DNA of 64,000 bases, taken from NCBI GenBank assembly GCA_037974665.1, contig CM075778.1, positions 10,653,001 to 10,717,000 of the forward strand, given 5' to 3'. Below are positions 25,665-37,173 of this stretch, piece after piece. The notes beneath the pieces were generated by a model. It made no database searches and was not told the origin of the DNA. It saw only the letters and a program-made list of their open reading frames with translations. The position numbers were made by a program, and so were the translations under genes. Every line of letters starts with the position of its first letter. The first letter of the stretch is position 1. Source of the stretch: Ehretia macrophylla (Eukaryota > Streptophyta > Magnoliopsida > Boraginales > Ehretiaceae).

Positions 25665-26612
25665 GAGTAAAATACACCATACCCCCCTATATTTTCACAA
25701 AGTTACATTATAAACATTGTGTTTTAAAAAGTCATGTTATAAATTTTGTATTATGAAAAACGTTGCATATAACCCTCTGCCGTCTATTTTTCTGTCAATT
25801 TTAACGTGAGTATAATACACACGTTTGAAATGCAAGTATGACATTTATCAAGCTTTAAAACACATGCAGAATGATGAAATACCCTTTTTAACATCAATTG
25901 CTAATTGCCCCTTGTGTTTTCGATCAGGTTGTAAATTGTCCCTTGTATTTTTTATAAGGTTTCTAATTGCCCTTGTGTTTTTTTATAAAGATGTAAATTG
26001 CCCCTTCAAAAATAAAAAAATAAAAAAATTTGACAATCCTAGAGAGAAAAACTCTTTCAAAGTCATTTTCTTTCGATTTGAAGTTGATTTTGCACTGATT
26101 TAAAGATTTTAATCTATTTGTAGAAGAATGTGATTCTAAGTGAAGGTACGATTATTGCTAGTTGCAATATGACTTTAAACTTCAAGCATAAGATTTACAT
26201 TTTTTATGGTGGACATTAATGTTCTGTTATATAAACTATACGTTTTTTATTCTTTTAATTAAATGATATTTATTAGTTTAAGGTTGTAGATCTCCTTAGA
26301 AGGTAGACTAATACATGGTTCTAATATTACAAAATGAAAAATGTTGTAAATACCTCTCTCTAATATTAAAAAAGTGATAAATATCCTCTTCTGATATCAA
26401 AAAAGTTATAAATACCCCATTTGACGGATTTATCTTTAAACAATGACAATTTTATCTTTTTACAAGGCTAACTAACAGAGTTAAACGGAATTTGAGTTTG
26501 GAGCGTGTATGCAACGTTTTTTATAACACAGGGTTTATAACGTGATTTTTTAAAATACAAGGTTTATAATGCAACTTTGTAAAAATACAGGGAGATATTA
26601 TGCATTTTACTC
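25665..26612. mobile_element. Mutator-type foldback MITE, 948 bp (TSD TATTTATTA)
   Basis: Perfect 9-bp duplication TATTTATTA at 25656-25664 and 26613-26621. The ends are long inverted repeats of about 105 bp: the left GAGTAAAATACACC text is mirrored by the right end GGTTTATAATGC...ATTTTACTC. There is no coding content. The 9-bp duplication is the hallmark of Mutator-like elements. Confidence 0.88.
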
Positions 26613-27516
26613 TATTTATTACTATCAAAATTAAAGGGAATTTAAATAGGGTCTTTCTACTTACCTCTTATCCAGTAAATAAACTCTAAGAAATCTTAAC
26701 ATCGATCAAGACGACCTCTATCAAAGCTCTTGATCCTATTTACAATATCACACCAACATATTCTATTACGACTACTTCTCTACACAAGCACATATTCTAA
26801 CGTATAGCATCTTTGTAAAAAATCTCACAAATTAACCTAATAACTAATATGTAAATTAGGTTCTTAACTATTAGAACTCAAGGCTCCTCACGAAGATTCA
26901 GTGGCAGACGGAAGGGGGACCGGGAACCTCCAATAATTTTTTTTTCTATGTGTATTATTATTTAAAAATTATACCCGCCCCCTTCCCCCCATTTCCCTTG
27001 CTTTTTTTTTTTGTTTTTTTGGTCAAACCCCATCCTCTTTACAATTTACATTTTCCTGTTTTCCCCACTCCCTTTGTCCTTTTTTTCACTTTTTATCTTT
27101 TACCCATTTCTCTTTCCCCCTTTTTCCCACCTACTATTTTTTTACTTTCCCTCATTTCTTTCCCTTTTCCCCGTAGAAAATCAGCAATTCCGTCTCCACA
27201 AGTCACAATACAAGCACAAGCAGCCCCCATTCTTGAGCTAATGAGCTTTCTCTTTCGAATGGTGCACAACTTTTTTTCCTTTCTCAATTTTAATTTCATA
27301 ATATTCACACATAAAAATTAAGTTGTAGATCATGAAAAAAATATTGCATAATGTTTAATTTACTTATTTTTTTGGTCCGATAATTTTATGCATTATTCAT
27401 TTTCTTAATTTTTTTTGTTACTTGTAGGTGAATATCTGGCGGCACTAATAAAATAGTTAAGGTAAATAATTTGCCCATATTTTTTTAACATCAATTGAAT
27501 TTTCTACTATTTAGAT

Positions 27517-27537
27517 TCTCTCTCTCTCTCTCTCTCT
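27517..27537. repeat. (TC)n microsatellite
   Basis: About ten TC units in otherwise AT-rich DNA. Confidence 0.9.
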
Positions 27538-28171
27538 TTTTGTTTGTTATTTTTGTTATGAGATAAAATATTTAATATGTACCATAAATGAGAGCAAATA
27601 TTTAAATATGCAATTTAGAATTATTATATTGCTTTCTATGATACATAAAAAATGAATATAAGTTCATATTCAAAAATATGATTGAAATGATTATTTTGCT
27701 TACAATAACTCTAAAAGCTCCATAATATGAAAACATAACCAAATTTTCTTTAATAAAACTATAAAAATTTCTCAAAAAAACTAAAACTGTAAAACTTTCT
27801 CATGAAAAAGAAGACAAAAACTCTAAAAGTTTCTAAAAAGCATATAACCAAATTTTTTAAATTAAATTTCGATCCTCTAATACTAAATTTCTATATTTGC
27901 CCCTGCGAATATATAATAGTGGCTAGTATTCTACACCCAAACTTTCTATTTCCTGAACGTCTACAATATCACAAGATTCTGAGAGTGTTAGGCTACTGTC
28001 ATTTATCTATAAATTATAGCTTTAAATGTATTTAAAGAAAATGGCTATTTTGTTATTGTTGATAAGTGATAGCCAACCCACTAATGGGATAAGTCCACAA
28101 TTTAAGCCATAAGTGGGAAACACACCCCACTAAAATAGTCATGAGGCCTTTTAAAATTTTGGGTTGTTACA

Positions 28172-28670
28172 CAATTTGTGCTTCGTAGATCTTGTCTCGT
28201 CATTTAATATGGGTAAAGGTTGTATTGAGTGTATAATCTCCCTGGTTCTATGATGCAGATGCACTCTAGGTTATCAACAAACTGATTTCCTAATTGGGAT
28301 CGTGCTCAGCCCATGCGTGGCTTCTTCTTTTTTTTCCTAGAATCGTATGACTTCTTCAAGTAAAAGTCATATGGCTTCTTTGTTTCTTTTCTTAAAATCA
28401 TATGGCTTTCATTTGTTGTGCTAAATATGATCAAATTAATCTAATTAGAAGATTTGATGTAATTTAGATTTTGGTATTTAAGGTTTTCTAATCATGCTTG
28501 GAAGGCTAGTTTAGCTAGATTAATTTAGTCCGTAGATAATTTTTGGTGACACGACGCATTAACCGAAATTAGTATTATGTGAAATTGTAGATAATTGAAT
28601 TGTAGATGAGTTAAATCCGTTTTGGTCACATAGAAGTATGATGAAAGGGGAAAAAAAAAAAAAAAAAAAC
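28172..28670. other. Intergenic DNA, no gene seen
   Basis: Between the gypsy LTR end and the next foldback element. Nothing recognisable was found; it ends in a run of about 19 A (28651-28669). Confidence 0.5.
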
Positions 28671-29971
28671 AGAGCTAATTACGTAAATAATCTCCATTTT
28701 ACCGTTTTTTTAAGTTAGTCCCCATGTTACAAAAAGTTTAGATAGGTCCCAAATGTTTGTTAAACCTAGTCAAATTAGTACATTCCATAAAAAAATTATA
28801 ATAAAAAATAGTTAGATTAACAGGCTTACAAAATGTTACAAGCTAAAATTAAAAAATAGTATAATATTAAAATTGGTCAATATTGTTTACAAAAAAGTTC
28901 AATTTAATATCTAATTCTTGATAAACATTTCAATTTAGTCCCAAAAGCATCTTCTATTTCTTCCTGCTTTTTCACCACCATTAATATATACCCTTCACTA
29001 CCACAATCACACAGACAACACATACACCACACATACACCACGTGCATGCATACTTACACACCACATACACAATACTGGACCCTGAAACTCTCACATGATT
29101 GAACTCATACAAAACCGAAGAATCGAACTTTGAAGGGAGAAATCGACGGAAGAAGAAGTTTTCATTCTTTTCTTCTTTGAAGCGATGGAGTAACTATGAT
29201 GAATCTAAGGCCTTCCCTTGATCCGCCTCTACGGGAGGTGGGTGGGGAATCAAGAGAAGCAAGGCCGGGCACATCGTAGTCCAACTAGTTATGAAATCAT
29301 CGCATTGATAGCTGAGTAGATGACTAACTAAGATAGGGTCATGGTATAGAAGATGTGGGTAAGTTTTGTTGATGTTGGGTACTAGGAAGAGGGTAGGGGT
29401 TGTATTTGGGGGGAAAGGGGTTTCAGGTCAGAGTACGAGATGGTAGGCAAACTTGTCATTTTGAAAATGGTTAATATCATTTTTGGTCATTTATCTTTGA
29501 CCTCATTGACGATGTGATCCCTTATCTTAAAAAATAATATATTTCAGTTTTTTATCTTTTCAAGTTGGGACAACGTTAGTCATTTTTCTTGTGAATTTAT
29601 TAAAAATTTGATGGAATTATTAAGACACACATACTAGACACGTGCATATTACGTTAGATTTTTAACGGATTCACATAAAATGACTAACGGTGTTTCAACT
29701 TGAAAAATAAGATACTGAAATGTATCACTTTTGAAGATAAGGAATCACATTATCAATGAGGTCAAAGATAAAATACCAAAAATGGTATTAACCCTTTTGA
29801 AAATTGTAGTAAAGTTAGTGAAATCATTCATGCACTTTTTGTTAAATACTTAACGATATGGTCTCATTTGGCCACATTTGAGAAATATTAGGGTCTTTTG
29901 AACTTTTTGAAAAATTAAGGACTAACATGAAAAAATGAGATAACATTGGAAGTTATTTGTGTAATTAACCC
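28671..29971. mobile_element. Mutator-type inverted-repeat element, about 1.3 kb
   Basis: Terminal inverted repeats: left AGAGCTAATTACGTAAATAA, right complement GGGTTAATTACACAAATAAC, continuing with mirrored GTTAGTCCCCATG/GTTAGTCCTTAA blocks. The flanks AAAAAAAAC and AAAAAGAAC match at 8 of 9, consistent with a slightly mutated 9-bp duplication. No coding text was found. It contains the nested element at 29468-29794. Confidence 0.7.
29468..29794. mobile_element. Nested Mutator-type foldback MITE, 327 bp (TSD TTTTGAAAA)
   Basis: Perfect 9-bp duplication TTTTGAAAA (29459-29467 and 29795-29803). The two halves are inverted copies, with GGTTAATATCATTTTTGG mirrored by CCAAAAATGGTATTAACC, extending about 125 bp into each arm. 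Confidence 0.88.
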
Positions 29972-30016
29972 AAAAAGAACAATTTTTTTTTTTTCATGAA
30001 CAACCATATTCACATT

Positions 30017-31336
30017 TGATAGGGTAGATCTCGAGCCCCAGAAAGATCCAACCTACGAAGCTGGGGTGGCCGCGCCAACATCCTAACCTGGGCTCGTAAG
30101 GGGCACTGGGCAGCAGATGGAGAAATCTAGCCCAGGGAGCTGGGGTAGCTGCGCCAACGTCCCGACCTAGGCTTATAAGGCGCACTGGGCAGCAGACGAA
30201 AAGATCCGGCCTACGGAGCTGGGGCAGCCGCTCCAACATTCGGACCTGGGCTCACAAGGAGCTCTAGGTAGCATACGGAAAGATCCAGCCCACGGAGTTA
30301 GGAGCCCTACCAGCGTCCTGACCTGGGCTCACAAGAAGTAGCCCCACCAGTGTCCTGACCTGGGTTCACAAGAGGTAGTCCCGTCAACATCCTGTCCTGG
30401 GCTCACAAGGGGTAGCCCTGTCAACGTCCTGACCTGGGCTCACAGGGAGTGCTAGGTAGCAGATGAATAACAAGGGAGTTTTGAGATAAGGATAAGTACA
30501 CAATGATTTTGCTGGATTTCTGAAGATAAGGGATATGGATATTATCCCCTTGAGCCTAAAGATAAGGGATTTGTCTTATCTCCTTTGATATTAACTCCTT
30601 AAGCCTAATATAGTAGGATTTATGTTTATCCTATCTTACAACTCCATATTTCAGCAACTATATATACAGGTAGACATTAAAAGTACATGTATCTCATTCT
30701 AATGCTTACAAGTTCTCTCTTAATTGCTCATAGGCAACCACTTTGCTCTCATGCAATACTTTAATGCTACTAAGCAATCTTTTGCTCCCATAACTGACTT
30801 GAGAGTTGGAGGAGGCCCTCGGGTACCCCCCAAGGGTCCTTGTTTTGCAGGAAATAAGTTGATGGAGCCTCAAGCTGTAGATTTCAGCCCTTACAGTTCG
30901 TACAACACAGGCTGACGGGGTTCGTCCAGCCCCGCCAAACAAATCAGCCTGGCCCATCGAGCACCGGCCAAGGACAGATGGTCGGACCTCGGAGCTCCAG
31001 GACAACGGGACCTGATGCACAAATCTGATACGGCCCTCACTGGCATGGTAACGAGTAGGGACCTAGCAGAGCACTTAGCAGGAGGGGGTAAACCCCAAGA
31101 CAAGGATGAAGAGCAGGCCAGGCGTGCCACCCCGACCATCAAGCCCCATTAAGAACGGAAGACCGGGGTTGTAGCCTTGGGTAAAGTCAGCCTACGGGGC
31201 TGATAACAGTCCCGCTAATAGTCTGCCCCGGATTTATGAGGACTGCAAGGTGGACAGAGCATACAAAATATTATTCGGATAAGGGAAGTCGTCCAGCCCC
31301 GGAAGGAGTTCGGGGCTGCCAATTTTTGCCTTAACA
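30017..31336 (+). repeat. Left inward-facing LTR of the palindrome
   Basis: Begins TGATAGGGTAGATCTCGAG and ends CCTTAACA just before a primer-binding-like site. It contains a short array of units with CCTGACCTGGGCTCACAAG (about 30300-30450, period about 42-50 bp), mirrored in the right LTR. TATA box at 30659-30666. Confidence 0.78.
30659..30666 (+). promoter_or_regulatory. TATA box of the left LTR
   Basis: TATATATA followed by CAGGTAGACAT. The same CAGGTAGACAT follows the TATA box of the right LTR on the other strand, so the core promoter is conserved between the arms. It points toward the centre. Confidence 0.6.
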
Positions 31337-31337
31337 G

Positions 31338-31355
31338 TTTGGCGCTGTCTGTGGG
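31338..31355 (+). other. Primer-binding-like site, left arm
   Basis: TTTGGCGCTGTCTGTGGG one base after the LTR end. This motif is common right after gypsy 5' LTRs in plants. I do not assign the tRNA. Confidence 0.6.
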
Positions 31356-32280
31356 AAACAAAGGATTATCCCACTGAGAAACCACATTTGTGCAAGATAA
31401 GTAACGATAATATTTGCCCTGTGCTAGCTACCATCTATTGATTGCATATTACATTAAGTTGATCACTCAGTTTGCTAAGCATTTACATGCTATACATTCA
31501 TGTTAACTATATGCTTCATTAAAGTTCAGTCGGCATATTCATGTTATGTGAGCTACTGCCTAATTAAAGTGCATGATTCGCTCACAATTCTCAAACTTGT
31601 TGTTTCGACAAGACATCTAATGATTGTCGTGTTACACAACATGACTAGCCGAGTCTATGCACTATTTTTTCATACCATAACATTCTTGTATCATAGCTTA
31701 AAAGAAGACATATTTATTTGCATAATAATGTCCAGAACATCACTTACAGCATGTTTGTCATTATCCTTGCATTTTGATTCTAATATGTGGTGTTATCTAG
31801 AAATAACATTAGTTTGGCAGACACCTATCAGTATGTGTTCTTAGAAAAACACTTAAGGTGTTCGATAGAATGCCAAGGTGAACTTGGCATCAAGAAACTT
31901 AGACACAAATTATATATCTCTTATGTTATGTGTCGAAGATGTTTGATAAAATGTCAATTTGCAATTTACATGAGAAAACTTATACAAATGCATGCCTGTT
32001 ATGATGTGCACTCAAGGTGTTTGATAAAATACTTGAAGAAAATAAATGCTTTAGGGAACAATATGTCTGAGCTAATTTATGATGCCTATAATTATGGTTC
32101 GACCTGTTGTGCATATATTTGACATGCATAATGACAACCTAGCTGGTTATACTATTGCATTTTGAGGTAGTGTAAGAGGAAAAAAAGATTACACTATGAA
32201 AGAAGCTTGAGATATAGCAAGGTTACGAATAAATATTTTTTTGGGCTGACTTTGAGTAAAAAAATGTTACAACTGAGAAT
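31356..32280 (+). repeat. Left-arm leader with PPR-like motif repeats
   Basis: Non-coding as it stands. Its segment 31850-32130 is the inverted counterpart of 36390-36680 in the right arm. Three copies of a motif reading KVFDRMP, KMFDKMS and KVFDKIL start near 31855, 31936 and 32008, with in-frame stops between them. Confidence 0.6.
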
Positions 32281-32689
32281 CAATTGGCTGGTGATTTATA
32301 TATGGGAAGAAAGCCCTACGAGTCTAGGTTTTAACGCTTCAAACAGTTCATGAATTGGAGCTTCCTAGAGAAAGCTATGAGCATTTTTGTAAAATGTGTC
32401 TAAGCTGTCCAGAAATGACGAACCTGAAGTTTTAGCAACATTTTGTTTCATTTTTGCCTTGTTTTAACTCTGATTTGGATTTACTTTGGTCAAGGCTAGC
32501 TAGAGATACATTTAAATATCTGAAAATTATGTTTAAAATGCTCAAGATGCATCTCCTAACACTTTTTCTCAATTGACTTATCATTAAAAGAGAGAGTAAA
32601 AGAATAGCTCGTGTAAATGTCATTGTGATATCCAGGTGTAAATCCAACAGTGATGAGATAATTTGTTGAGGCGTACGCCAACCCACAAT

Positions 32690-33215
32690 GAGGTAATCAA
32701 ATCGGCCCAAAATCAACGGAGTTCTCCTCAGTCCAAGATTATCGGAGCTCTCATAAAATTAGCGGAGCTCTTCTTACCTCAAAGGGCAAGAGTTCTGCTC
32801 AGCCCAGCAGAATATCGGAGCTCTCTTCAGCCCACCCAAGCATCGGAGCTCTCCGTACCTCAAAAGGAAGGAGCTCTCTTCATCCCAGCAGGGTATCGGA
32901 GCTCTCCTAAAATCAGCGAAGCTCTTCTTATCTCAAAGGGCAGGAACTCTCCTTAGTCCAGCAGGGTATCAGAGCTCTCCCAAAATCAGCGGAGCTCTCC
33001 TTAGCCCAGCTGAGCATCGGGTCTCTCCGTACCTCAAAAGGCAGGAGCTCTCCTCAGCCCAGCAGAGTATCGAAACTCTCATAAGATCAACAAAGCTCCC
33101 CTTAGCTCAAAAAGCAGTAGCTCTTCTAAGCCCAGCGGAGCGACGGAGCTTTCCCAAGATCAGTAGAACTTTCCTTAGCTAAAAAAGAATGAGTTCCTCC
33201 AACTTTAGTGGAGCT
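32690..33215 (+). repeat. GAGCTC-rich tandem array, left arm
   Basis: Degenerate repeats built on CGGAGCTCTCC alternating with CAGCCCAGCAGAGTAT and ACCTCAAAAGGCAGG. The complement of the same array is at 35590-36315. Frames across it are repeat artefacts. Confidence 0.8.
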
Positions 33216-33359
33216 CCTCCGGCATAAATAAATGGGTGACCAACTCAGCCTAGTCACAACAGAAGTCTCCCAAGCTCCTCCAGGCTACGAGAGCTGGCCT
33301 ATGAGCCATAAAAGCTCAACACTATCAAAGGTTGCAGCACCCTAAAGGCTAAGATAAGA

Positions 33360-33745
33360 ACCCTCCGGGGTCTTCAGCCACCACATGAGACATTACTCCC
33401 CAGGTAAAGACGAGAACCCTTCAAGGTCTCACCAGTCACCATATGGGATATTACTCCCTAAGCCAAGACAAGAACCCTCTGGGATTTCGCCAGCCACTAT
33501 TGGGGACATTACTCCCCAGGCAAAGACGAGAACCCTTCGGGGTCTCATTAGCCACCATATAGGACATTACTCCCTAAGCCAAGACAATATCCCTCCGGGG
33601 TCGTACCAGCCATCACAGGGGATATCACTCCCCAGGCTAAGACAAGAACCCTACAAGTTCTCACTACCATCACCGGGGTCATTATTCCCCAGGCTGAGAC
33701 AAGAACCTTTCGGGGTCTTCTAGTAACTATTCGGGTTATCATCCC
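33360..33745 (+). repeat. Seven-unit tandem array (period about 58 bp), left arm
   Basis: Units of the type ACATTACTCCCCAGGC + AAGACGAGAACCC + GGGGTCTCACCAGCCACC. I count seven unit cores between 33388 and 33735. Mirrored by seven units in the right arm. Confidence 0.8.
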
Positions 33746-35030
33746 TCAGGCCATACATCGAGGCCGACAAGGGACCAAACAATAGAGGGTATAACCAGAA
33801 GCATCCAAACACCAGATGGAGCTCGACATAGCCCATTTAGGTCACGATGCTCATTGAGCTCTTTGCTCCAAAAGTCAAGCATAGCCTGGAACAATTAAGC
33901 ACAGAGTGGAGCTTGGCTTCAGCCCACTTAAGTCGCAACATTTGATAAACACCACAGCCCTGTAAGTCCTACCAGCAAGAAAGGACATCCACTAAGGCCT
34001 AAAGCATTCTTAGCAAGTATACAAAAAGCTAACTAAGGAATTCCTAAGCTAAATAACCGAGAGTCTATGCTCAAGGACCAGGTCCGAAATCAAATGATCA
34101 TCAGCATTCTCACTCAAGGACTCGCAAATTGTTGGTCCAAAACTAGGGAAGCCTATTTCACAAGCAAGAGATCATATAATGGTCCAAAATGCTAAATAGT
34201 GCTAACTTTCGAGCCAGCCCCCGTGGTCGTAAGAGCTCAAGGTCGATAGCCCCAACTATCGAGTCAAACCCCGAGGTCGTAAGAGCTTAAGGCTACCTGA
34301 GTCAAAGGCACTGAGACTTAAAGACGTTGGCATCAATTTAAAGGTCATCAAGAAAAATTGGACTAAATGTAAGGCCTATAGAGATGTATCTTACCCAAAA
34401 GACCATAGAACATGCCAAAATGCTCCTCAAGCCTCAAACTAAAGAGGGGCTGAACTTTAACACATTCTTGAAGGGGTTGGAACTAGCAAAGCTAGAATTA
34501 CATAAAGGACCTCAACCAATGCGATCTGGGGGCAATTGAGACTAAATAAAGAGATCGGAGAAAGAGCCCAAGCCAAGCTGAAAAAAGTTGAACTGTGGCA
34601 TAAAGGCTTTTCACCAAAAATCAGAATTCAGCAACAAAAATATAAATAGCTCGAGGTCATAAAAAAGGCCCCTTATAAGTCCCTAGACCTCGGAAAAACT
34701 CACTTAAGGTCGAAGATGGGCTCCATGCAAGTCCCTAGGCCTCGATAAAACTAGCAAGAAGGTTGGAACAGACCTTTAAATTCCTTAAGACCTCAAGAAG
34801 AACTTGCGAAGAGATCGATGAAGGGCCTTCATGAGACACCTAAACCTCTTTGAGCTCGGAAAGAACCAAAACAAAGTTGGTACAAAGCTAACTAGAGTAA
34901 GTTGAGTTGGAACCCAACTCTCGATAGATCAAGGCTAAGCATAATGACCAAGCCAGTCCATACATGGCCAAGGCCAAATCCCAAAATATCTCGAGGGACA
35001 AGAGGAGCATGTCAGGAAAAGACATGTAAG
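33746..35030. other. Central spacer of the palindrome
   Basis: Not visibly mirrored. Holds short direct repeats such as GAGGTCGTAAGAGCT (34225-34285) and TGGAGCT..GCCCA.TTA blocks (33820 and 33910). No open frame with recognisable protein text. Confidence 0.6.
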
Positions 35031-35460
35031 ACCCCGAAGGGTTCTTATCTAAGCTTAGGGAATAATGACCCCAATTGTGGTATGGAGAACTCGGAGGTTC
35101 TTGTCTTAGCCTGGGGAGTGATATCCCCTGTGATGGTTGGTACGACCCCGGAGAGATATTGTCTTGGCCTAGGAGTAATGTCCCATATGGTGGTTAGTGA
35201 GAGCCCAAAGGGGTTCTCGTATTGGCCTGGGAAGTAATGTCCTATATGGTGGCTGGTAAGACCCCGAAGGGTTCTCGTTTTTGCCTGGGGAATAATATCC
35301 CCGGTAGTGGCTGGTGAGACCCCGGAGGGTTCCTGTCTTGGCCTAAGGAGTAATGTTCCATGTGATGGCTGGTGAGACCCCGAAAGGCTCTCGTTTTTTT
35401 CCTGGGGAACAATGTCTCTTGTGGTGGCTGGAGACCCCGGAGGGTTCTCGTCTTAGCCTT
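35031..35460 (-). repeat. Seven-unit tandem array, right arm
   Basis: Inverted counterpart of 33360-33745. Seven cores of the type GGGGAATAATGTCCC with GGGTTCTCGTCTTGGCCTG lie between 35050 and 35420. Confidence 0.8.
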
Positions 35461-35589
35461 CAGGGCGTTGTAACCCTTGATAGTGTTGAGCTCTTATGGC
35501 TCGTAGGCCAGTTCTCTTAGCCTGGAGGAGCTTGGGAGACTTCTGTTGTGACTGGGTTGAGTTAGTCACCTATTTATTTATGCCGGAGG

Positions 35590-36315
35590 AGCTCCACTGA
35601 AGTTTGGGGAACTCTACTAAGTTTAGGAGAGTTGTTGCTTTTTGAGCTAAGGAGAGCTCCGATAATCTTGGGAGAGTTCCACTGAGCTTAAGAGAGCTCA
35701 TACTTTTCATGCTAAGGAAAGCTCTGCAGATCTTGGAAGAGCTCCACTGAGTTTAGGAGAGCTCATTCTTTTTTAGCTAAGGAAAGTTTTACTGATCTTG
35801 GGAGAGCTCTGTCGTTCCGCTTGGCTTAGGAGAGCTCTTACTTTTTGAGCTAAAGGGAGCTTCGTTCATCTTACGAGTTTGATACTCTGCTGGGCTGAGG
35901 AGAGCTCTTGCCTTTTGAGGTACGGAGAGCCTCAATGCTCAGCTGGGCTGAGAAGAGCTCCGCTGATTTTGGGAGAGCTCCGATACCTTACTGGACCGAG
36001 GAGAGTTCCTGCCCTTTGAGGTAAGAAGAGCTTTGCTGATTTTAGGGGAGCTCCGATACCCTTGCTGGGCTGAAGAGAGCTCATGCCTTTTGAGGTACGG
36101 AGAGCTCCGCTGATTTTAGGAGAGCTCCGATACTCTGCTGGGCTAAGAAGAGCTCCTATTCTTTGAGGTACGGAGAGCTTCGATGCTCGGCTGGGCTGAG
36201 AAGAGCTCCACTGATTTTAGGACAGCTCCGATACTCTGCTGGGCTGAGGAGAGCTCATGCCCTTTGAGGTAAAGAGAGCTCCGCTGATTTTGGGAGAGCT
36301 CCGATACTTGCTATG
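35590..36315 (-). repeat. GAGCTC-rich tandem array, right arm
   Basis: Inverted counterpart of 32690-33215, but longer by roughly 200 bp. The arms have therefore gained or lost units independently. Confidence 0.8.
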
Positions 36316-36359
36316 TTTCATACTTCTTTCACAGTGTAATTTTTTTTGCCTCTTACACT

Positions 36360-37154
36360 ACCTCAAAATGCAGTAGTATGACCAGCTAGGTTGTCATTAT
36401 GCATGTCAAATATATGCATAGCAGGTTGAACCATAATTATAGGCGACTTAAATTAGCTCAGACATATTGTTCCTGAAACACTTATTTCTCTCAGGTGTTT
36501 TATCAAACACCCTGAGTGCATATGATGAGGGGCATGTATTTGTATAAGTTTTTCCATGCAAATTGCACATCGACATTTTATCAAACATCTTCGACACATA
36601 ACATAAGAGATATACAATTTGTGTCTAAGTTTCCTGATGCCAAGTTCACCTTGGCATTTTTTTGAACACGTTAGGTGCATCTTATGAAAAGCCTTTTGTT
36701 GAAAAAATATTTAGCATGGGCATTCAAATCAGAAGCTCTACTGTGTCCACATGTTCTCGGATTTAGGAAATGCGTCCATTTTTAAAATGAACAATGTAGT
36801 GATTAGAATATTGCACTTTTTATCCATGCTTGTGAGTTGTGCTGCATGGACTTTTGAATATGCTCTTGAATATAGTCTTTAACTAGGTTTCATAATTCTT
36901 GAAACATTGATCTAAAGATATGCATAGTTGGCTAAAAGTATGCGATGTGCAAGGCTAGAATATGGTAAACATATAATCAACTACGATAGCACAAACATTA
37001 TCGTGAACTACGATGCATTATCAAGAATGCACATAAAAATGGAAACACTAAAGTATCAAGCGATAGACGGATAGCAATTACAATGACACGAGTATTAAAG
37101 TTATGCATCTTACTCATATTGATGGTGGTTTCTCAGTGGGTTAATTCTTCGTTT
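36360..37154 (-). repeat. Right-arm leader
   Basis: On the minus strand, 36390-36680 repeats the left-arm leader, including CAAGGTGAACTTGGCATC and the GTTTGATAAAATGTC motif. It diverges from the left leader about 60 bases past the primer-binding site. Confidence 0.6.
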
Positions 37155-37172
37155 CCCACATATAGCTCCAAA
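37155..37172 (-). other. Primer-binding-like site, right arm
   Basis: Read on the minus strand TTTGGAGCTATATGTGGG, the mutated counterpart of 31338-31355 (15 of 18 positions match), one base after the LTR end CTTAACA. Confidence 0.6.
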
Positions 37173-37173
37173 C

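Larger units (their letters stand above)
3260..28171 (-). mobile_element. Ty3/gypsy chromovirus (Tekay/Del-like), full outline with nested insertions
   Basis: Outline of one old LTR retrotransposon read on the minus strand. The order on the plus strand is: 3' LTR (3260-12437, enlarged by a Mutator-like insertion), PPT, degenerate pol and gag (12438-16773), PBS, 5' LTR (16774-28171, enlarged by a copia insertion and others). Both LTRs begin TGTCACACCC on the plus strand and end in GTTACA. Their first parts (3260-4650 and 16774-16864 plus 24327-25440) are clearly homologous, as are their last parts (12275-12437 and 28008-28171). The clade call rests on a degenerate chromodomain after the integrase and on the very long LTRs. 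The flanking pentamers TAAGT and CAATT agree at only 3 of 5 positions, so the target duplication is decayed or one outer end is misassigned. Confidence 0.8.
24327..28171 (-). repeat. Main part of the right gypsy LTR (5' LTR)
   Basis: Continues the LTR after the copia insertion. 24335-25430 matches 3362-4640 and 28008-28171 matches 12275-12437. The middle (25437-28005) has no counterpart in the left LTR. It includes a foldback element (25665-26612) and otherwise AT-rich text, and may be either the original LTR interior or a separate insertion. No gene was seen. Confidence 0.7.

Noticed and set aside
26950..27321. Open frame of 123 codons rich in F, P and L
   Set aside because: It comes from a pyrimidine-rich stretch; no domain, and an overlapping frame of equal quality exists.
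3255..28176. Target-site duplication for the whole gypsy element
   Set aside because: The flanking pentamers TAAGT and CAATT match at only 3 of 5 positions, so I do not claim one.
32663..32956. Serine/proline-rich open frame of 97 codons in the palindrome
   Set aside because: It is a translation of the GAGCTC tandem array; the mirrored array lacks an equivalent frame.
33385..33723. Regularly spaced repeats that could suggest a CRISPR array
   Set aside because: The units are degenerate end-to-end tandem repeats with no unique spacers, are mirrored at 35.0-35.5 kb, and lie in a plant genome.
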